NCBI GenBank assembly: GCA_033762195.1
Contig: JANRLV010000005.1
Span: forward strand, 1 to 62,096
From: SpSt-398 sp033762195
GTDB lineage: Bacteria; Bacteroidota; Bacteroidia; Chitinophagales; Chitinophagaceae
Direction: 5' to 3'
Length of the DNA stretch: 62,096 nucleotides
The position numbers and the translations under genes are program-made. Shown in pieces: positions 24,638-34,400 of this stretch; positions within the stretch are counted from its first letter, which is position 1; every line of letters starts with the position of its first letter. A model generated the notes under the pieces. The model had not been told where the DNA came from. It searched no databases and saw only the letters and a list, made by a program, of their open reading frames with translations.

Positions 24638-25990
24638 TTACTTAAATATTCTCCAGATATCCAATCCCATCGCATAGGCCATTAGCCCCAGCAACAAGAC
24701 CATACCCACCATTTGCGCGTATTCCATGAATTTATCACTGGGCTTGCGACCGGTGATCATTTCGATTAAGGTGAAGAGGGCATGACCTCCATCCAGCGCA
24801 GGAATGGGTAAAACGTTCATAAACGCCAGGATGATGGAGAAGATCGCGGTCAATTGCCAGAAGGACTGCCAATCCCATACCCCCGGGAAAATACCGCCGA
24901 TGCTTAATACGCTTCCCAGGGACTCGCTTGCTTTGGCTTTTCCGGTGAACAATTGTTTCAAACCGGTTACATAGGCACCGAGGGTGGACCAACATTCTTT
25001 GAATCCGGCGGGTACCGCTTCGAAGAAGCTGAATTCTTTTGTATGAAACTGGAATCCCAGTTTGGTAAGACTTTGGAAATACAATCCCATTTGTCCTTTT
25101 TTATTCAAAGGCAGGGTGACTTGTATTGTATCGCTATTACGGAGCAGGGCTACCTGAATGGTTGTATCCTTTAACCCGGCTATTGCTTTGCGAAATTCAT
25201 GATTATAGGGTGTCCATTTACCATTAACACCTATGAATTGATCACCGATCTGTACTCCCGCAGCAGCGACTTTTGAATCTTTGGCAAATGAGTCCACGAT
25301 GGATGGGAACCTGATACCGGTAAAGGCGGTTGCCTTCCGGGTATTGAGTTGTTTCACCAGTTCGGCAGGGAGTGGCAGGTTAAAAACGCTGTCCCCTCTT
25401 TTTACCGTCATCGATTGGGCTTCATTCAATACAATGCTACGGCGTATTTGTCCCTGAAAGATATCCTCTACGGTGGTTGTGTCAACTTTCAATATTATAT
25501 CCCCATCCCGGAGACCGATGGATTGGGAAAGACTATCCGTTGTAATACCATATTTGGCTTCTGCAGGCGGCAAATACTCTTTACCCCATATCCAGAGAAT
25601 AAAAATAAATATGATGATGGCCAGGATCACATTCACCGTAACCCCACCCAACATAATGATCAACCGTTGCCAGGCCGGTTTGCTGCGGAACTCATAAGGC
25701 TGGGCCGGTTCCTTCATTTGTTCTTTGTCCATACTCTCATCGATCATACCGGAGATCTTTACATAACCTCCCAGCGGAATCCAGCCGATGCCATATTCAG
25801 TATCTCCTTTTTTCTTTTTGAACAAAGAGAACCAGGGGTTGAAAAAGAGATAGAACTTCTCCACCCGGCATTTGAACCATTTGGCGGGTAAAAAGTGACC
25901 CAATTCATGCAGAAGGATCAGGATGGAAAAGGAAAGAATAAATTGTGCTGCTTTGATTCCGACAGTACTCCAATCGATGGCTAGTAGCAT
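24638..25990 (-). CDS. rseP: RIP metalloprotease RseP (site-2 protease)
   Basis: An intramembrane zinc protease of 450 residues. The zinc motif is HELGH at 28-32 in the first membrane helix, and the second metal-binding site is the LDGG motif in PIPALDGGHALF (about 395-406) in the late helix pair. Between them are PDZ-like domains in the periplasm (SIGLRDGDIILKVD and AGVQIGDQFIGVNG). It normally cuts anti-sigma factors or signal-peptide remnants. It lies 55 bp after dxr on the same strand, a common pairing. Confidence 0.96.
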   Translation of the reverse strand: MLLAIDWSTVGIKAAQFILSFSILILLHELGHFLPAKWFKCRVEKFYLFFNPWFSLFKKKKGDTEYGIGWIPLGGYVKISGMIDESMDKEQMKEPAQPYEFRSKPAWQRLIIMLGGVTVNVILAIIIFIFILWIWGKEYLPPAEAKYGITTDSLSQSIGLRDGDIILKVDTTTVEDIFQGQIRRSIVLNEAQSMTVKRGDSVFNLPLPAELVKQLNTRKATAFTGIRFPSIVDSFAKDSKVAAAGVQIGDQFIGVNGKWTPYNHEFRKAIAGLKDTTIQVALLRNSDTIQVTLPLNKKGQMGLYFQSLTKLGFQFHTKEFSFFEAVPAGFKECWSTLGAYVTGLKQLFTGKAKASESLGSVLSIGGIFPGVWDWQSFWQLTAIFSIILAFMNVLPIPALDGGHALFTLIEMITGRKPSDKFMEYAQMVGMVLLLGLMAYAMGLDIWRIFK

Positions 25991-26045
25991 ATTGTATTAC
26001 TTCTTTTTTGTTTCTCGTTGCAAATGCTTCGAGAAACCTTAATAT

Positions 26046-27215
26046 TTACAGTTTTATCAGGTCGGCGGCAAAGGTACGCGCCTCGCCATCGCTGTCAAAA
26101 TACTCTTCCAGGGTGGGTTTTTCGATAAAAGGGACATTCTCCATGGTCCTTTCGATCACGTCCGTCATATCCATAAACCCAAGCCGGTTTCTTAAAAAGG
26201 CCCAAACTGCGATCTCATTCGCCGCGTTCATCACACAAGGAAGGTTTCCTCCTTTGTTCAGTGCGTGCATGGCCAGGGCCAGGTTGCGGAAGGTGCGTGT
26301 ATCGGGTTCTTCAAAGGTCAGGGTACCATATTTGCGAAAATCCAATCGCGGAAATTGATTGGGTATCCGGCTGGGGAAGGCCATCGCGTATTGAATGGGG
26401 AGTTTCATGTCGGGCAACCCCATCTGCGCTTTGATGCTACCATCCTCAAATTGTACCATGGAGTGGATGATGCTTTGGGGGTGTACCTGAACTTGTATCT
26501 GGTCGGGGCGCAGGTTGAACAGCCATTTAGCCTCGATCATTTCAAGTCCCTTATTCATAAGTGTGGCCGAATCAACTGATATCTTTGCGCCCATTTCCCA
26601 ATTGGGATGTTTCAGGGCATGTTCCCTTTTTACATTTACCAGGAAATTGGGTTTCTTTCCCAGGAAAGGACCACCGGAAGCTGTCAGGATTACTTTTTCA
26701 ATCCGGTTGCGGGTCTCTCCTACCAGGCATTGAAAAATGGCGGAGTGTTCCGAGTCCACCGGAATAATGGGCACTCTTTTTTCCACGGCCAATTGCATTA
26801 CGATATCGCCGGCCACTACCAATGTTTCCTTATTGGCCAGGGCGATGGCTTTACCGGAGCGAAGCGCACTGATCGTCGGTTTTAATCCGGCATACCCAAC
26901 GATCGCAGCCAGCATCATATCATATACATCCAGCGCTGCCACTTCTTCCAGGGCCTTGGCCCCGGTGAAAACCTTGGTATCGGTAGAAGCCAGAGCTTCC
27001 TTTACTTTACTATATCTTGATTCATCTCCGATGACAACGATATGAGGCCGGAATTTGAGTGCTTGCCGGATAAGCAGGTCGTCGTTGTGCTGGGCAGTCA
27101 GTACCTCGGCGGCAAACAGGTCCGGGTTGGCTTCTATCACTTCCAATGCCTGCACCCCAATGGAACCGGTGGAACCAAAAAGGGCAATTCGTTTTATCGG
27201 CTTGTCATTCGTCAT
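26046..27215 (-). CDS. dxr: 1-deoxy-D-xylulose-5-phosphate reductoisomerase
   Basis: Second step of the MEP isoprenoid pathway: converts DXP to 2-C-methyl-D-erythritol 4-phosphate with NADPH. At 389 residues it has normal length. The nucleotide motif is GSTGSIG (14-20), the LANKETLV segment follows, the metal site is in PVDSEHSAIFQ, and the flexible catalytic loop region includes HPNWEMGAKISVDSATLMNK. It is followed by rseP and preceded by the GH3-auxin-type ligase 9 bp away, so the three may be co-transcribed. Confidence 0.97.
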   Translation of the reverse strand: MTNDKPIKRIALFGSTGSIGVQALEVIEANPDLFAAEVLTAQHNDDLLIRQALKFRPHIVVIGDESRYSKVKEALASTDTKVFTGAKALEEVAALDVYDMMLAAIVGYAGLKPTISALRSGKAIALANKETLVVAGDIVMQLAVEKRVPIIPVDSEHSAIFQCLVGETRNRIEKVILTASGGPFLGKKPNFLVNVKREHALKHPNWEMGAKISVDSATLMNKGLEMIEAKWLFNLRPDQIQVQVHPQSIIHSMVQFEDGSIKAQMGLPDMKLPIQYAMAFPSRIPNQFPRLDFRKYGTLTFEEPDTRTFRNLALAMHALNKGGNLPCVMNAANEIAVWAFLRNRLGFMDMTDVIERTMENVPFIEKPTLEEYFDSDGEARTFAADLIKL

Positions 27216-27224
27216 TCGTATGCA

Positions 27225-28721
27225 TTAATTCATGGTCCAGGGACTCAGTTCTTCGGCAATTGTTCGATCATTACTCAACCGGGGAACCTTATTTTGCCCT
27301 CCCAATTTCCCTTTGGATTTCATATAATCAATGAACCCATTCTTTTTGACCGGGGTGATCCGGAGGGGTGACAGGATATTTCCGGTGATCAGATCATTGT
27401 AATATATATTTTTTTGGCGAAGGTGCTGATCCACTTTTTGTTCAAAGGCAGTAAGATCGGCAGGCATGTTTTCAAATTCGATAAACCATTCGTGAAAACT
27501 TTTGCCCTGGCCTTGCTGGATTAACGGGGCTACAGTAAATTCTGTGATCCCCAGATTTTCCTCTTCCGCGGCCCGGAGCAGGCTGTATTCTACCTCCTCC
27601 CCGATCACATGTTCCCCAAAGGCTGAAATAAAATGTTTGATGCGGCCTGTAACCACGATCCGGAACGGATCCAATGAAACAAAACGGACCGTATCTCCGA
27701 TATTATATCCCCACAAACCCGCATTATTATTAACGATCAGGGCATAGTTCTCACCGGTTTTTACCTCTGCCAGCGTAAGCCGGGTTGGATTGGGATCAAA
27801 TACCTCGCCCGCCGGGATGAACTCAAAGAAAATTCCGCTATTGGTATTCAGGAGAAGCCCTTCTTCCTCCTGGGAATATTGAAAAGCAAAGAATCCCTCC
27901 GAAGCCGGGTAGGTTTCAATGGTATCTATTTTCTGGCCAATAGTTTCAAAGAGTTTGGCCTTATAAGGTTCAAAGTTTACCCCGCCGTGTACCAATACCC
28001 GGAAATGCGGGAATATCTCGCGTATCTTCTTTTGTTTGATCGTGGAAAGCCGGTCAAAATACATCTGAACCCAGGGTGGTATACCCGAAATCAGTGTCAT
28101 ATCCTGGTTAATGGTCTCTTCCACGATCCGGTCGAGTTTGGTTTCCCAATCCTCAATACAGTTGGTCTCATAACTGGGGAGCTGGTTGGTCCGCAGGTAA
28201 CGGGGTATATGGTGATTGACGATCCCGCTCAGGCGACCGGTAGGTATCCCGCCGATCCTTTCCAGTTCCGGCGAACCTGAAAGAAAGATCATTTTCCCGT
28301 TCGCGAAATCGGTATGCCCGGTTTCTGCCATATAACAAAGCAGGGCATTGCGTGCCGAATTGATATGGTTGGGGATGGAATCTTTGGTAATGGGGATGTA
28401 TTTGACCCCGCTTGTTGTACCGGATGTTTTGGCAAAATAGATCGGTTTGCCCTTCCACAGGATATTATCCTTTCCTTCCTTGATCTTTTCGATATAGGGC
28501 TTAAACTGCTCGTAATCCCGCACCGGAACAGCCTGCTGGAAGCCTTTATGGTCGTTCACCTGCTCAAGGCGGTGGTCCTTGCCAAACAGGGTCACCCGAC
28601 CCGTTTTGATCAGTTGGCGAAAAATCGCCTCCTGGTCCTGAACAGCGGTTAACATGCCCTTTTTCAGCGATTTATGCACATACCCGGCAAAGGGCTTGGC
28701 TAAGAAAGACTTGATTTTCAT
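27225..28721 (-). CDS. GH3 auxin-responsive-promoter family protein (acyl-adenylate ligase fold)
   Basis: A 498-residue protein of the family named after plant GH3 acyl-amido synthetases, not a glycoside hydrolase. The adenylate-forming P-loop is KTSGTTSGVKYIP (from residue 98), followed by ASEGFFAFQ, GLWGYNIGDTVRF and the GRIKHFISAFGEHV hinge typical of the family. It probably joins a carboxylic acid to an amino acid or other acceptor using ATP; the bacterial substrate is unknown. It starts 165 bp from the rplU gene on the opposite strand and ends 9 bp before dxr. Confidence 0.9.
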   Translation of the reverse strand: MKIKSFLAKPFAGYVHKSLKKGMLTAVQDQEAIFRQLIKTGRVTLFGKDHRLEQVNDHKGFQQAVPVRDYEQFKPYIEKIKEGKDNILWKGKPIYFAKTSGTTSGVKYIPITKDSIPNHINSARNALLCYMAETGHTDFANGKMIFLSGSPELERIGGIPTGRLSGIVNHHIPRYLRTNQLPSYETNCIEDWETKLDRIVEETINQDMTLISGIPPWVQMYFDRLSTIKQKKIREIFPHFRVLVHGGVNFEPYKAKLFETIGQKIDTIETYPASEGFFAFQYSQEEEGLLLNTNSGIFFEFIPAGEVFDPNPTRLTLAEVKTGENYALIVNNNAGLWGYNIGDTVRFVSLDPFRIVVTGRIKHFISAFGEHVIGEEVEYSLLRAAEEENLGITEFTVAPLIQQGQGKSFHEWFIEFENMPADLTAFEQKVDQHLRQKNIYYNDLITGNILSPLRITPVKKNGFIDYMKSKGKLGGQNKVPRLSNDRTIAEELSPWTMN

Positions 28722-28818
28722 GGTATAAATGAATGGCTGGGGATAAGGGCCTACAAATATAAAGGATTGAGACGGTTGGAGGGGGTTAAAATTGTGTCAT
28801 AAATCTTTGATCCACTGT

Positions 28819-28849
28819 TTTGCCGGTAATCAAAATACCCTTACCTTTG
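28819..28849 (+). promoter_or_regulatory. rplU-rpmA promoter
   Basis: A full match to the Bacteroidota vegetative promoter: TTTG at 28819-28822, a 19 bp spacer, and TACCTTTG at 28842-28849 (consensus TAnnTTTG). The rplU ATG is 36 bp downstream. Confidence 0.8.
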
Positions 28850-28885
28850 CCTCCCGTTTTTTGACGGATTTAAAACTTAGGAAAC

Positions 28886-29188
28886 ATGTTCGCAGTTGTT
28901 AAAATAGCCGGTCAGCAATTCAAGGTCGCCAAAGACCAAACCCTCTATGTACCCCACCTGGAAGGGAATGCTGGTGACAAAGTGGAATTTGCCGAAGTAT
29001 TGCTGGCTGATGCCGATGGGTCTATCTCTGTAGGTAGCCAGGTAAAGGTTAAAGTAAAGGCAGAGATCGTTGACCACGTAAAAGGGGACAAAGTGATCGC
29101 CTATAAGCAAAAAAGAAGGAAAGGGTTCCGTAAACTGCATGGTCACCGTACCCAGTATACCCAGATCCTTATCAAAGACATCAAATAA
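28886..29188 (+). CDS. rplU: 50S ribosomal protein L21
   Basis: A 100-residue protein that binds 23S rRNA in the large subunit. The sequence has the family start MFAVVKIAGQQFKVAKDQ and the C-terminal KRRKGFRKLHGHRTQYTQI signature. It sits 34 bp before rpmA, the near-universal order, and has a well-formed promoter. Confidence 0.98.
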   Translation: MFAVVKIAGQQFKVAKDQTLYVPHLEGNAGDKVEFAEVLLADADGSISVGSQVKVKVKAEIVDHVKGDKVIAYKQKRRKGFRKLHGHRTQYTQILIKDIK

Positions 29189-29222
29189 TTTAAACCGACG
29201 TTAACTCAATAAACTTCTTCTC

Positions 29223-29486
29223 ATGGCACATAAGAAAGGTGAAGGTAGTGTAAAGAACGGTCGCGATTCACAGAGCAAACGCCTTGGTGTAAAGATTTAC
29301 GGTGGCCAACCTGCTACCTCCGGAAACATCATCGTTCGCCAACGCGGAACCGTTTATCACCCCGGTAAAAATGTGGGTGTAGGTAAAGATTTTACTTTGT
29401 TTGCCCTGGCCGATGGCCTGGTAGAATATAAAAAAGGGAGAAATAACAGGACCTTTGTTTCCGTAAGCGCTGTGGAAACGGCTTAA
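29223..29486 (+). CDS. rpmA: 50S ribosomal protein L27
   Basis: An 87-residue large-subunit protein near the peptidyl-transferase centre. MAHKKGEGSVKNGRDSQSKR and the GNIIVRQRGTVYHPG segment are diagnostic. The N-terminus starts directly with AHKKG, with no cleavable leader of the Firmicutes type. Probably one transcript with rplU. Confidence 0.98.
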   Translation: MAHKKGEGSVKNGRDSQSKRLGVKIYGGQPATSGNIIVRQRGTVYHPGKNVGVGKDFTLFALADGLVEYKKGRNNRTFVSVSAVETA

Positions 29487-29505
29487 GAATATGTGGAAAA
29501 ATTTT

Positions 29506-29533
29506 TTGACAGTTTAAATAATGTTTATATTTT
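29506..29533 (+). promoter_or_regulatory. Possible promoter of the KKAA protein gene
   Basis: TTGAC at 29506 and TATATTTT at 29526-29533, separated by 17 bp after the TTG, in a very AT-rich gap behind rpmA. The box differs from TAnnTTTG only in the last base. A separate promoter would allow the basic protein to be made in larger amounts than L27. Confidence 0.4.
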
Positions 29534-29574
29534 TACTGTCGATAAGTTTTTTTACTAACCTTAAATTCTAAACA

Positions 29575-29700
29575 ATGGCAACAAAGAAAAAAGCAGCTAA
29601 AAAAGCCGCTCCCAAGAAAAAAGCCGCTAAAAAAGCAGCCCCTAAGAAAAAAGCTGCTAAGAAAAAAGCCGCTAAGAAAAAAGCTGCAAAGAAGAAGTAA
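29575..29700 (+). CDS. Lysine/alanine-rich histone H1-like protein, 41 residues
   Basis: After MAT the whole product is made of KKKAA, KKAAP and related units, with only K, A and two prolines. It resembles the C-terminal tail of eukaryotic H1 and the Hc1/KAKA-repeat proteins of bacteria, so it probably coats or condenses DNA or RNA through charge. Codons alternate AAA/AAG and GCT/GCC/GCA, so the repeat is not a recent perfect duplication. It has its own possible promoter, and a good terminator follows. Nucleoid binding is inference from composition. Confidence 0.85.
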   Translation: MATKKKAAKKAAPKKKAAKKAAPKKKAAKKKAAKKKAAKKK

Positions 29701-29723
29701 GATTAGCTTTTTAGATCGAATAG

Positions 29724-29756
29724 AGTCCTCCGGTAACCCGGGGGACTTTTGATTTT
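29724..29756 (+). terminator. Intrinsic terminator after the KKAA gene
   Basis: A 10 bp stem AGTCCTCCGG / CCGGGGGACT (one G-U pair), TAAC loop, then TTTTGATTTT. It closes the rplU-rpmA-KKAA transcript region. Confidence 0.8.
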
Positions 29757-29788
29757 AACCCCTCCCCGCTTCCCCCTAAATTGCAGCC

Positions 29789-31468
29789 ATGGATAACTAT
29801 ACCATTGCCGAGCACTTTTCCCTTCTCTCCAAATTGATGGATATCCATGGAGAGAACTCCTTCAAGTCCCGCACCTATTCCGCGGCGGCCTTCAATATTG
29901 AAAAACTCCCGGTTCAATTACAGGACGTTGACCGCTCCCAGCTATTTACCCTAAAGGGCATTGGAGACAGCGTGGGCCGGAAGGTGATTGAATTGCTCGA
30001 CACCGGAGAACTCTCCGCCCTGAAAGAATTGGTGGAAACCACACCCCCGGGTGTTATTGAACTCCTCCAGATAAAAGGCCTGGGGCCAAAAAAGATCCAT
30101 GTCATCTGGAAGGAAATGGGAATCGAATCCGTCGGTGAACTGTTGTATGCCTGTACCGAAAACCGTCTCACCCGCTACAAAGGATTTGGAGAAAAAACCC
30201 AAAAGAATGTACAGGAAGCCATTGAATTCTTTCAACACCACCAGGGCCATTTTCTCTACTCTCAGGTATTTGAGGTATTCGACCAGGTAAATGGGTACCT
30301 GCAAAAATTGTTCGCCCCCCACCTCGTGGCAGTCACCGGAGCCTATCGCCGGCAAGATCCTGTGATCGAAGAACTGGCTTTTGTAGTGGATCAGTCAAAT
30401 GAATGGATCAAACCCAAATTCCAGACTGCACATCCGCCCGAATTATTAGAGGAAACATCCGACACACTATTATATAAACTTCAAAACGGACTCAAACTGC
30501 GGCTCCACACAGGAACCGGTGCATTCGCCGAAAGACTGTTTCGCAGTTCGGGTTCGGCAGAATTCAATGATGCCTTTACCCAAAAATTTCCCAATGCCCT
30601 GAATGGTGATACCTCCGTCAATAATGACCAACCGCTCTTTGAAAAAGTAGGCCTGCCCTATATCCCGCCTGCCATTCGCGAAAAAAGCAGGATTCTTGAA
30701 AAAGCAGCCAACGACCAACTACCGCAGTTGATTCAGGCAGGAGATATCAAATCCCTTATCCATAGCCACAGTAACTGGAGCGATGGGAGCAATACCATTG
30801 AGGAAATGGCCAAAGAATGTTTACGTCGGGGTTGGGAGTATATGGTCATCTCCGATCACTCCAAAGCAGCCGCCTATGCGAACGGATTGACCGAAGACCG
30901 TATCCGGCAACAACACAAACAGATCTTTGAGCTGAACCAGCAACTGGCCCCATTCAAGATCTTTAAGAGCATTGAATGCGACATTCTCAATGATGGCAGC
31001 ATGGACTATACGGATGAGATCCTGGCAAGCTTCGACCTGGTGATCGCTTCCGTGCACAGCAACCTGTCCATGTCTGAAGAAAAAGCCATGGCCCGTTTGC
31101 TCAAGGCCATTTCCAATCCCTATGTCTCTATCCTGGGGCACATGACCGGTCGTCTCCTGTTAAGCCGAAACGGATACCCTGTAGACCACACCATCATCAT
31201 TGAGGCCTGTGTAAAAAACCAGGTAGCTATTGAGATCAATGCGCACCCCCGCAGACTGGATATGGATTGGAAATGGATCGACTATGCGTTGGAAAAAGGG
31301 GCCTTGCTTTCCATTAACCCGGATGCACATGCCCTGGATGGATTTGATGATGTACGGTTTGGAGTGCTGGCCGCTCAAAAAGGCGGGTTGACGAAGGAAA
31401 AGAATTTGAGCAGTTTTACACTATCTCAGTTTGAAAAATACCTTGAGGGAATTAGAAATAAAAAATAA
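29789..31468 (+). CDS. PolX-family protein with degenerate polymerase palm and intact PHP domain
   Basis: A 559-residue protein with the PolX layout: helix-hairpin-helix N-domain (LFTLKGIGDSVGRKV and LLQIKGLGPKKIHVI), polymerase-beta-like middle, and C-terminal PHP phosphoesterase from about 322. The palm motif is GAYRRQDPVIEELAFVV (184-200): the two catalytic Asp of the usual GxxRRxxxxxxDxD are E195 and A197, and the third Asp is replaced by R238. The PHP metal ligands remain (H325, H327, D332, SDH at 355-357, SVHSNL, NPDAHA). It is therefore probably a PHP nuclease rather than a DNA polymerase. Confidence 0.9.
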   Translation: MDNYTIAEHFSLLSKLMDIHGENSFKSRTYSAAAFNIEKLPVQLQDVDRSQLFTLKGIGDSVGRKVIELLDTGELSALKELVETTPPGVIELLQIKGLGPKKIHVIWKEMGIESVGELLYACTENRLTRYKGFGEKTQKNVQEAIEFFQHHQGHFLYSQVFEVFDQVNGYLQKLFAPHLVAVTGAYRRQDPVIEELAFVVDQSNEWIKPKFQTAHPPELLEETSDTLLYKLQNGLKLRLHTGTGAFAERLFRSSGSAEFNDAFTQKFPNALNGDTSVNNDQPLFEKVGLPYIPPAIREKSRILEKAANDQLPQLIQAGDIKSLIHSHSNWSDGSNTIEEMAKECLRRGWEYMVISDHSKAAAYANGLTEDRIRQQHKQIFELNQQLAPFKIFKSIECDILNDGSMDYTDEILASFDLVIASVHSNLSMSEEKAMARLLKAISNPYVSILGHMTGRLLLSRNGYPVDHTIIIEACVKNQVAIEINAHPRRLDMDWKWIDYALEKGALLSINPDAHALDGFDDVRFGVLAAQKGGLTKEKNLSSFTLSQFEKYLEGIRNKK

Positions 31469-31495
31469 GTGACCATGGCCTTCAGTTTCTTATTC

Positions 31496-34400
31496 CTAAT
31501 TTAACAAGGGCAATTCCACAAAAAACACCGTCCCTTCCCCAGGCACGGTTTCAAAGCCGATCTCTCCGCCAGCCTGTTCTACGATCGTCTTGCACATGGC
31601 TAGTCCAAGCCCGGTTCCGGATGACTTCGTTGTAAAATTGGGGATGAAAATTTTCGATTGCATTTCCAGGGGTACACCCTCTCCATTGTCACGAACCTTG
31701 ACCGTAACCTTTCCTTCGCCAAGTTCCTCGGTTATTTGAATATGCGCCAATTCCGATGAGGCACTGGCTTCAATCGCATTTTGGAATAAGTTAGTGAACA
31801 ATCGGTTCATTTGCGTTCGGTCGGCCCTGATCAATAATTTCTGGTGGACCGGCTCCCATTCAAAACGAACAGCTGTATTGGTCTTATAGAGATCGCACAA
31901 AGGTGCCAGCACCTCATGCAGGTCAAAATACTCAATGTTGAGGTTGCCGATATTGGCAAATTGAGAAAAGTCGGCCGCGATCTTGGAGAGGTGATCGATC
32001 TGTTCAATCAGGGTGCGTGCAACACTGGCCGATAACTCCTTCACATTATCCGTATTGTTGTTAATGGCCTTTTGGAGATACTGGATACTCAATTTCATGG
32101 GGGTAAGCGGATTCTTGATCTCATGCGCCACCTGCCGGGCCATTTCCCTCCAGGCCCCTTCTCTTTCGCTCTTGGCTAAGGCTGAGGCGCTCTCTTCCAG
32201 TTTTTTCACCATCTTGTTGTATTCCTTCACCAGACCACCGATCTCATCGTCACGCTTCCAGTCGATCTCTTCATTGGTCTTTCCCAGGTTGATCTCCTGC
32301 ATGCGTTCACTGATCAACAGGAAGGAGCTGGTGATACGGTTGGTAATAAACAACGCGATCGCTCCCGCGATCAGGAAAATAAAGGCATTCAGGTTGATAA
32401 TGGTGATCAGGAAATTCGATATCTCCTGGTTCAATTCACGTTGCGATAGAAAATAGGGGATATTCAGGTAGGACTCTACCCGGCCTGATTCATTTCTTAC
32501 CGGCGCATAGATACTCGAATAGCTCAGGGTCCCCAGTCTTTCGCGTTGTACATAGGGTATTTGCTTTAGCCTGCTGAGGTGATAAAAAGCAACCGGATCC
32601 ATTTTCTTGCTCAAAAACCCTTCATTGTACACAAGCGGTTGGGAAGTAACCGAAAGGTTGCCCCGCAGGTCGTACACATTCACATCTACATTGTGGATCT
32701 CTGCTACCTCCTTGACAAGTTCCTGAATACCGCTATTGGATATGGAATCATCAATGGAGATGACATCGTCAAACATCCGGTGGTCTGCCAGTCTTTTTTG
32801 CATTTCCCTGACCATGATACCCATGGTGCGGCTGAGTTTGTCGCTGTTGCTGCGCTCAAACCGGTTGATAAAGAAACGGATCGTCACAATACCAATAACC
32901 AGAAAGGAGATCAGGCTGATCAGGATCACGATGCTGTGTACCTGTGTCCGGATATTCAACTGGAACAATTGCTTGAGTTCCTTGCGCCGGTACACGGCAA
33001 TGATGAGCAGGCTGATCAACCGGAGCAGGCTTACCAGCAGGAGAAACACACAAAACAACCAGGAAAAAAGGGTGATACCCTCAATGATGGACTCCTGTTT
33101 GCGGGCAATGACCACCACCTTTTCCGCTCCTGCCCTGTACCATAACTCATCATAATCACCATTGACCCGTTCATCAAACTCGGTGCGCGGGATTTCAGAT
33201 TCGGAAAGAGAGGTGGGAAAAGGATACTTATTAAATGGACTGATCAGGTTCTTTTGTTTATAGACCGCATGGGGGTAACCTGAATAATCTGATATGTCCT
33301 CATAGCTTTTATCCCGAAACAATTCAGGATAAAGGGCATCGGAACTGTATTGCTTGGGGTTGGAGACAATAAACATATATCCCTCCAATTGCCCTTCTGC
33401 TGACGTGATCTCCCGTCGGATGATATAGGTAAACCGGTCGTAGGAATTATCGTAATAGAAAAAGCCGGGGGTATTGGTTGGCTTGGCCTGTACCGTAAAA
33501 ATGGTGTTGAGGGTATTGAAGGGCTGGTTTTCCTCATTGTACAACCCCCTTCCCTGGCTATCGAATACAAACAGACGGGTATCAAAAATATTGAGGTAAC
33601 CACTGCTTTTCAGGATGCTGTCACGGAGATAGGCATTATCTGTTTCATTAAAGAAACGGTTGAAATTCCGGGTCAGGAACTCGTTGTCGATATAGGTCAG
33701 GGCAATACTGAGCGTTCTCTCGGTGGTCGGGTCGGTAGTAATGGATATCCGCTGTGCGAGGGCCTTTCGTTTTTCAAATTCCTTCTTGGCATTTTCCGTC
33801 ATCATGACCGCGGCGTTCGATACGGAGAAAACAAAGATCCAGAACAATACCCCGGCAATACTCACATGAAATCGGTTAAAGAAAAGGTCTTTTCGATAGA
33901 CCAGGTAGGCATACCCCACCATCCAGATCAGGGTTTTTAGATAAAAGTGCGTCAGGGGGTTGCCAAAACTGATGGTCAGATATAACAAGCCGGAAAAGGC
34001 GATGATGCCAAAGACAGCAAAGAACAATTTATCAAATACCGTATAAATGTATTTGAATACCAATTTGCTTAAATAGAAATACCCCAGGGAAATGGCAGCG
34101 AGGATCACAAAACCGACGATGGAGTCGATGGTCAGGCTAAAGACATCCGTTACCTGGAAGGATATCTGTGAATCGGCGACCAGGCTCCGGGTAACATTGG
34201 CCGTATAGAAAGTAAAGAATACAAAACCAGCAATGGCAAGGGTACCCCAAACCCAATCCATAACGGACAGCGTTTCTTTTCTTTCCAAATTCTTCTCCCC
34301 GATCTTCGACCAGGTAAATAGCGATATCCACCAAAAAAGTACGGAGTTGATCAGCAGGTCACCGAGGGATTTCATCACCGGGGTTGACGCATAGGTAGCC

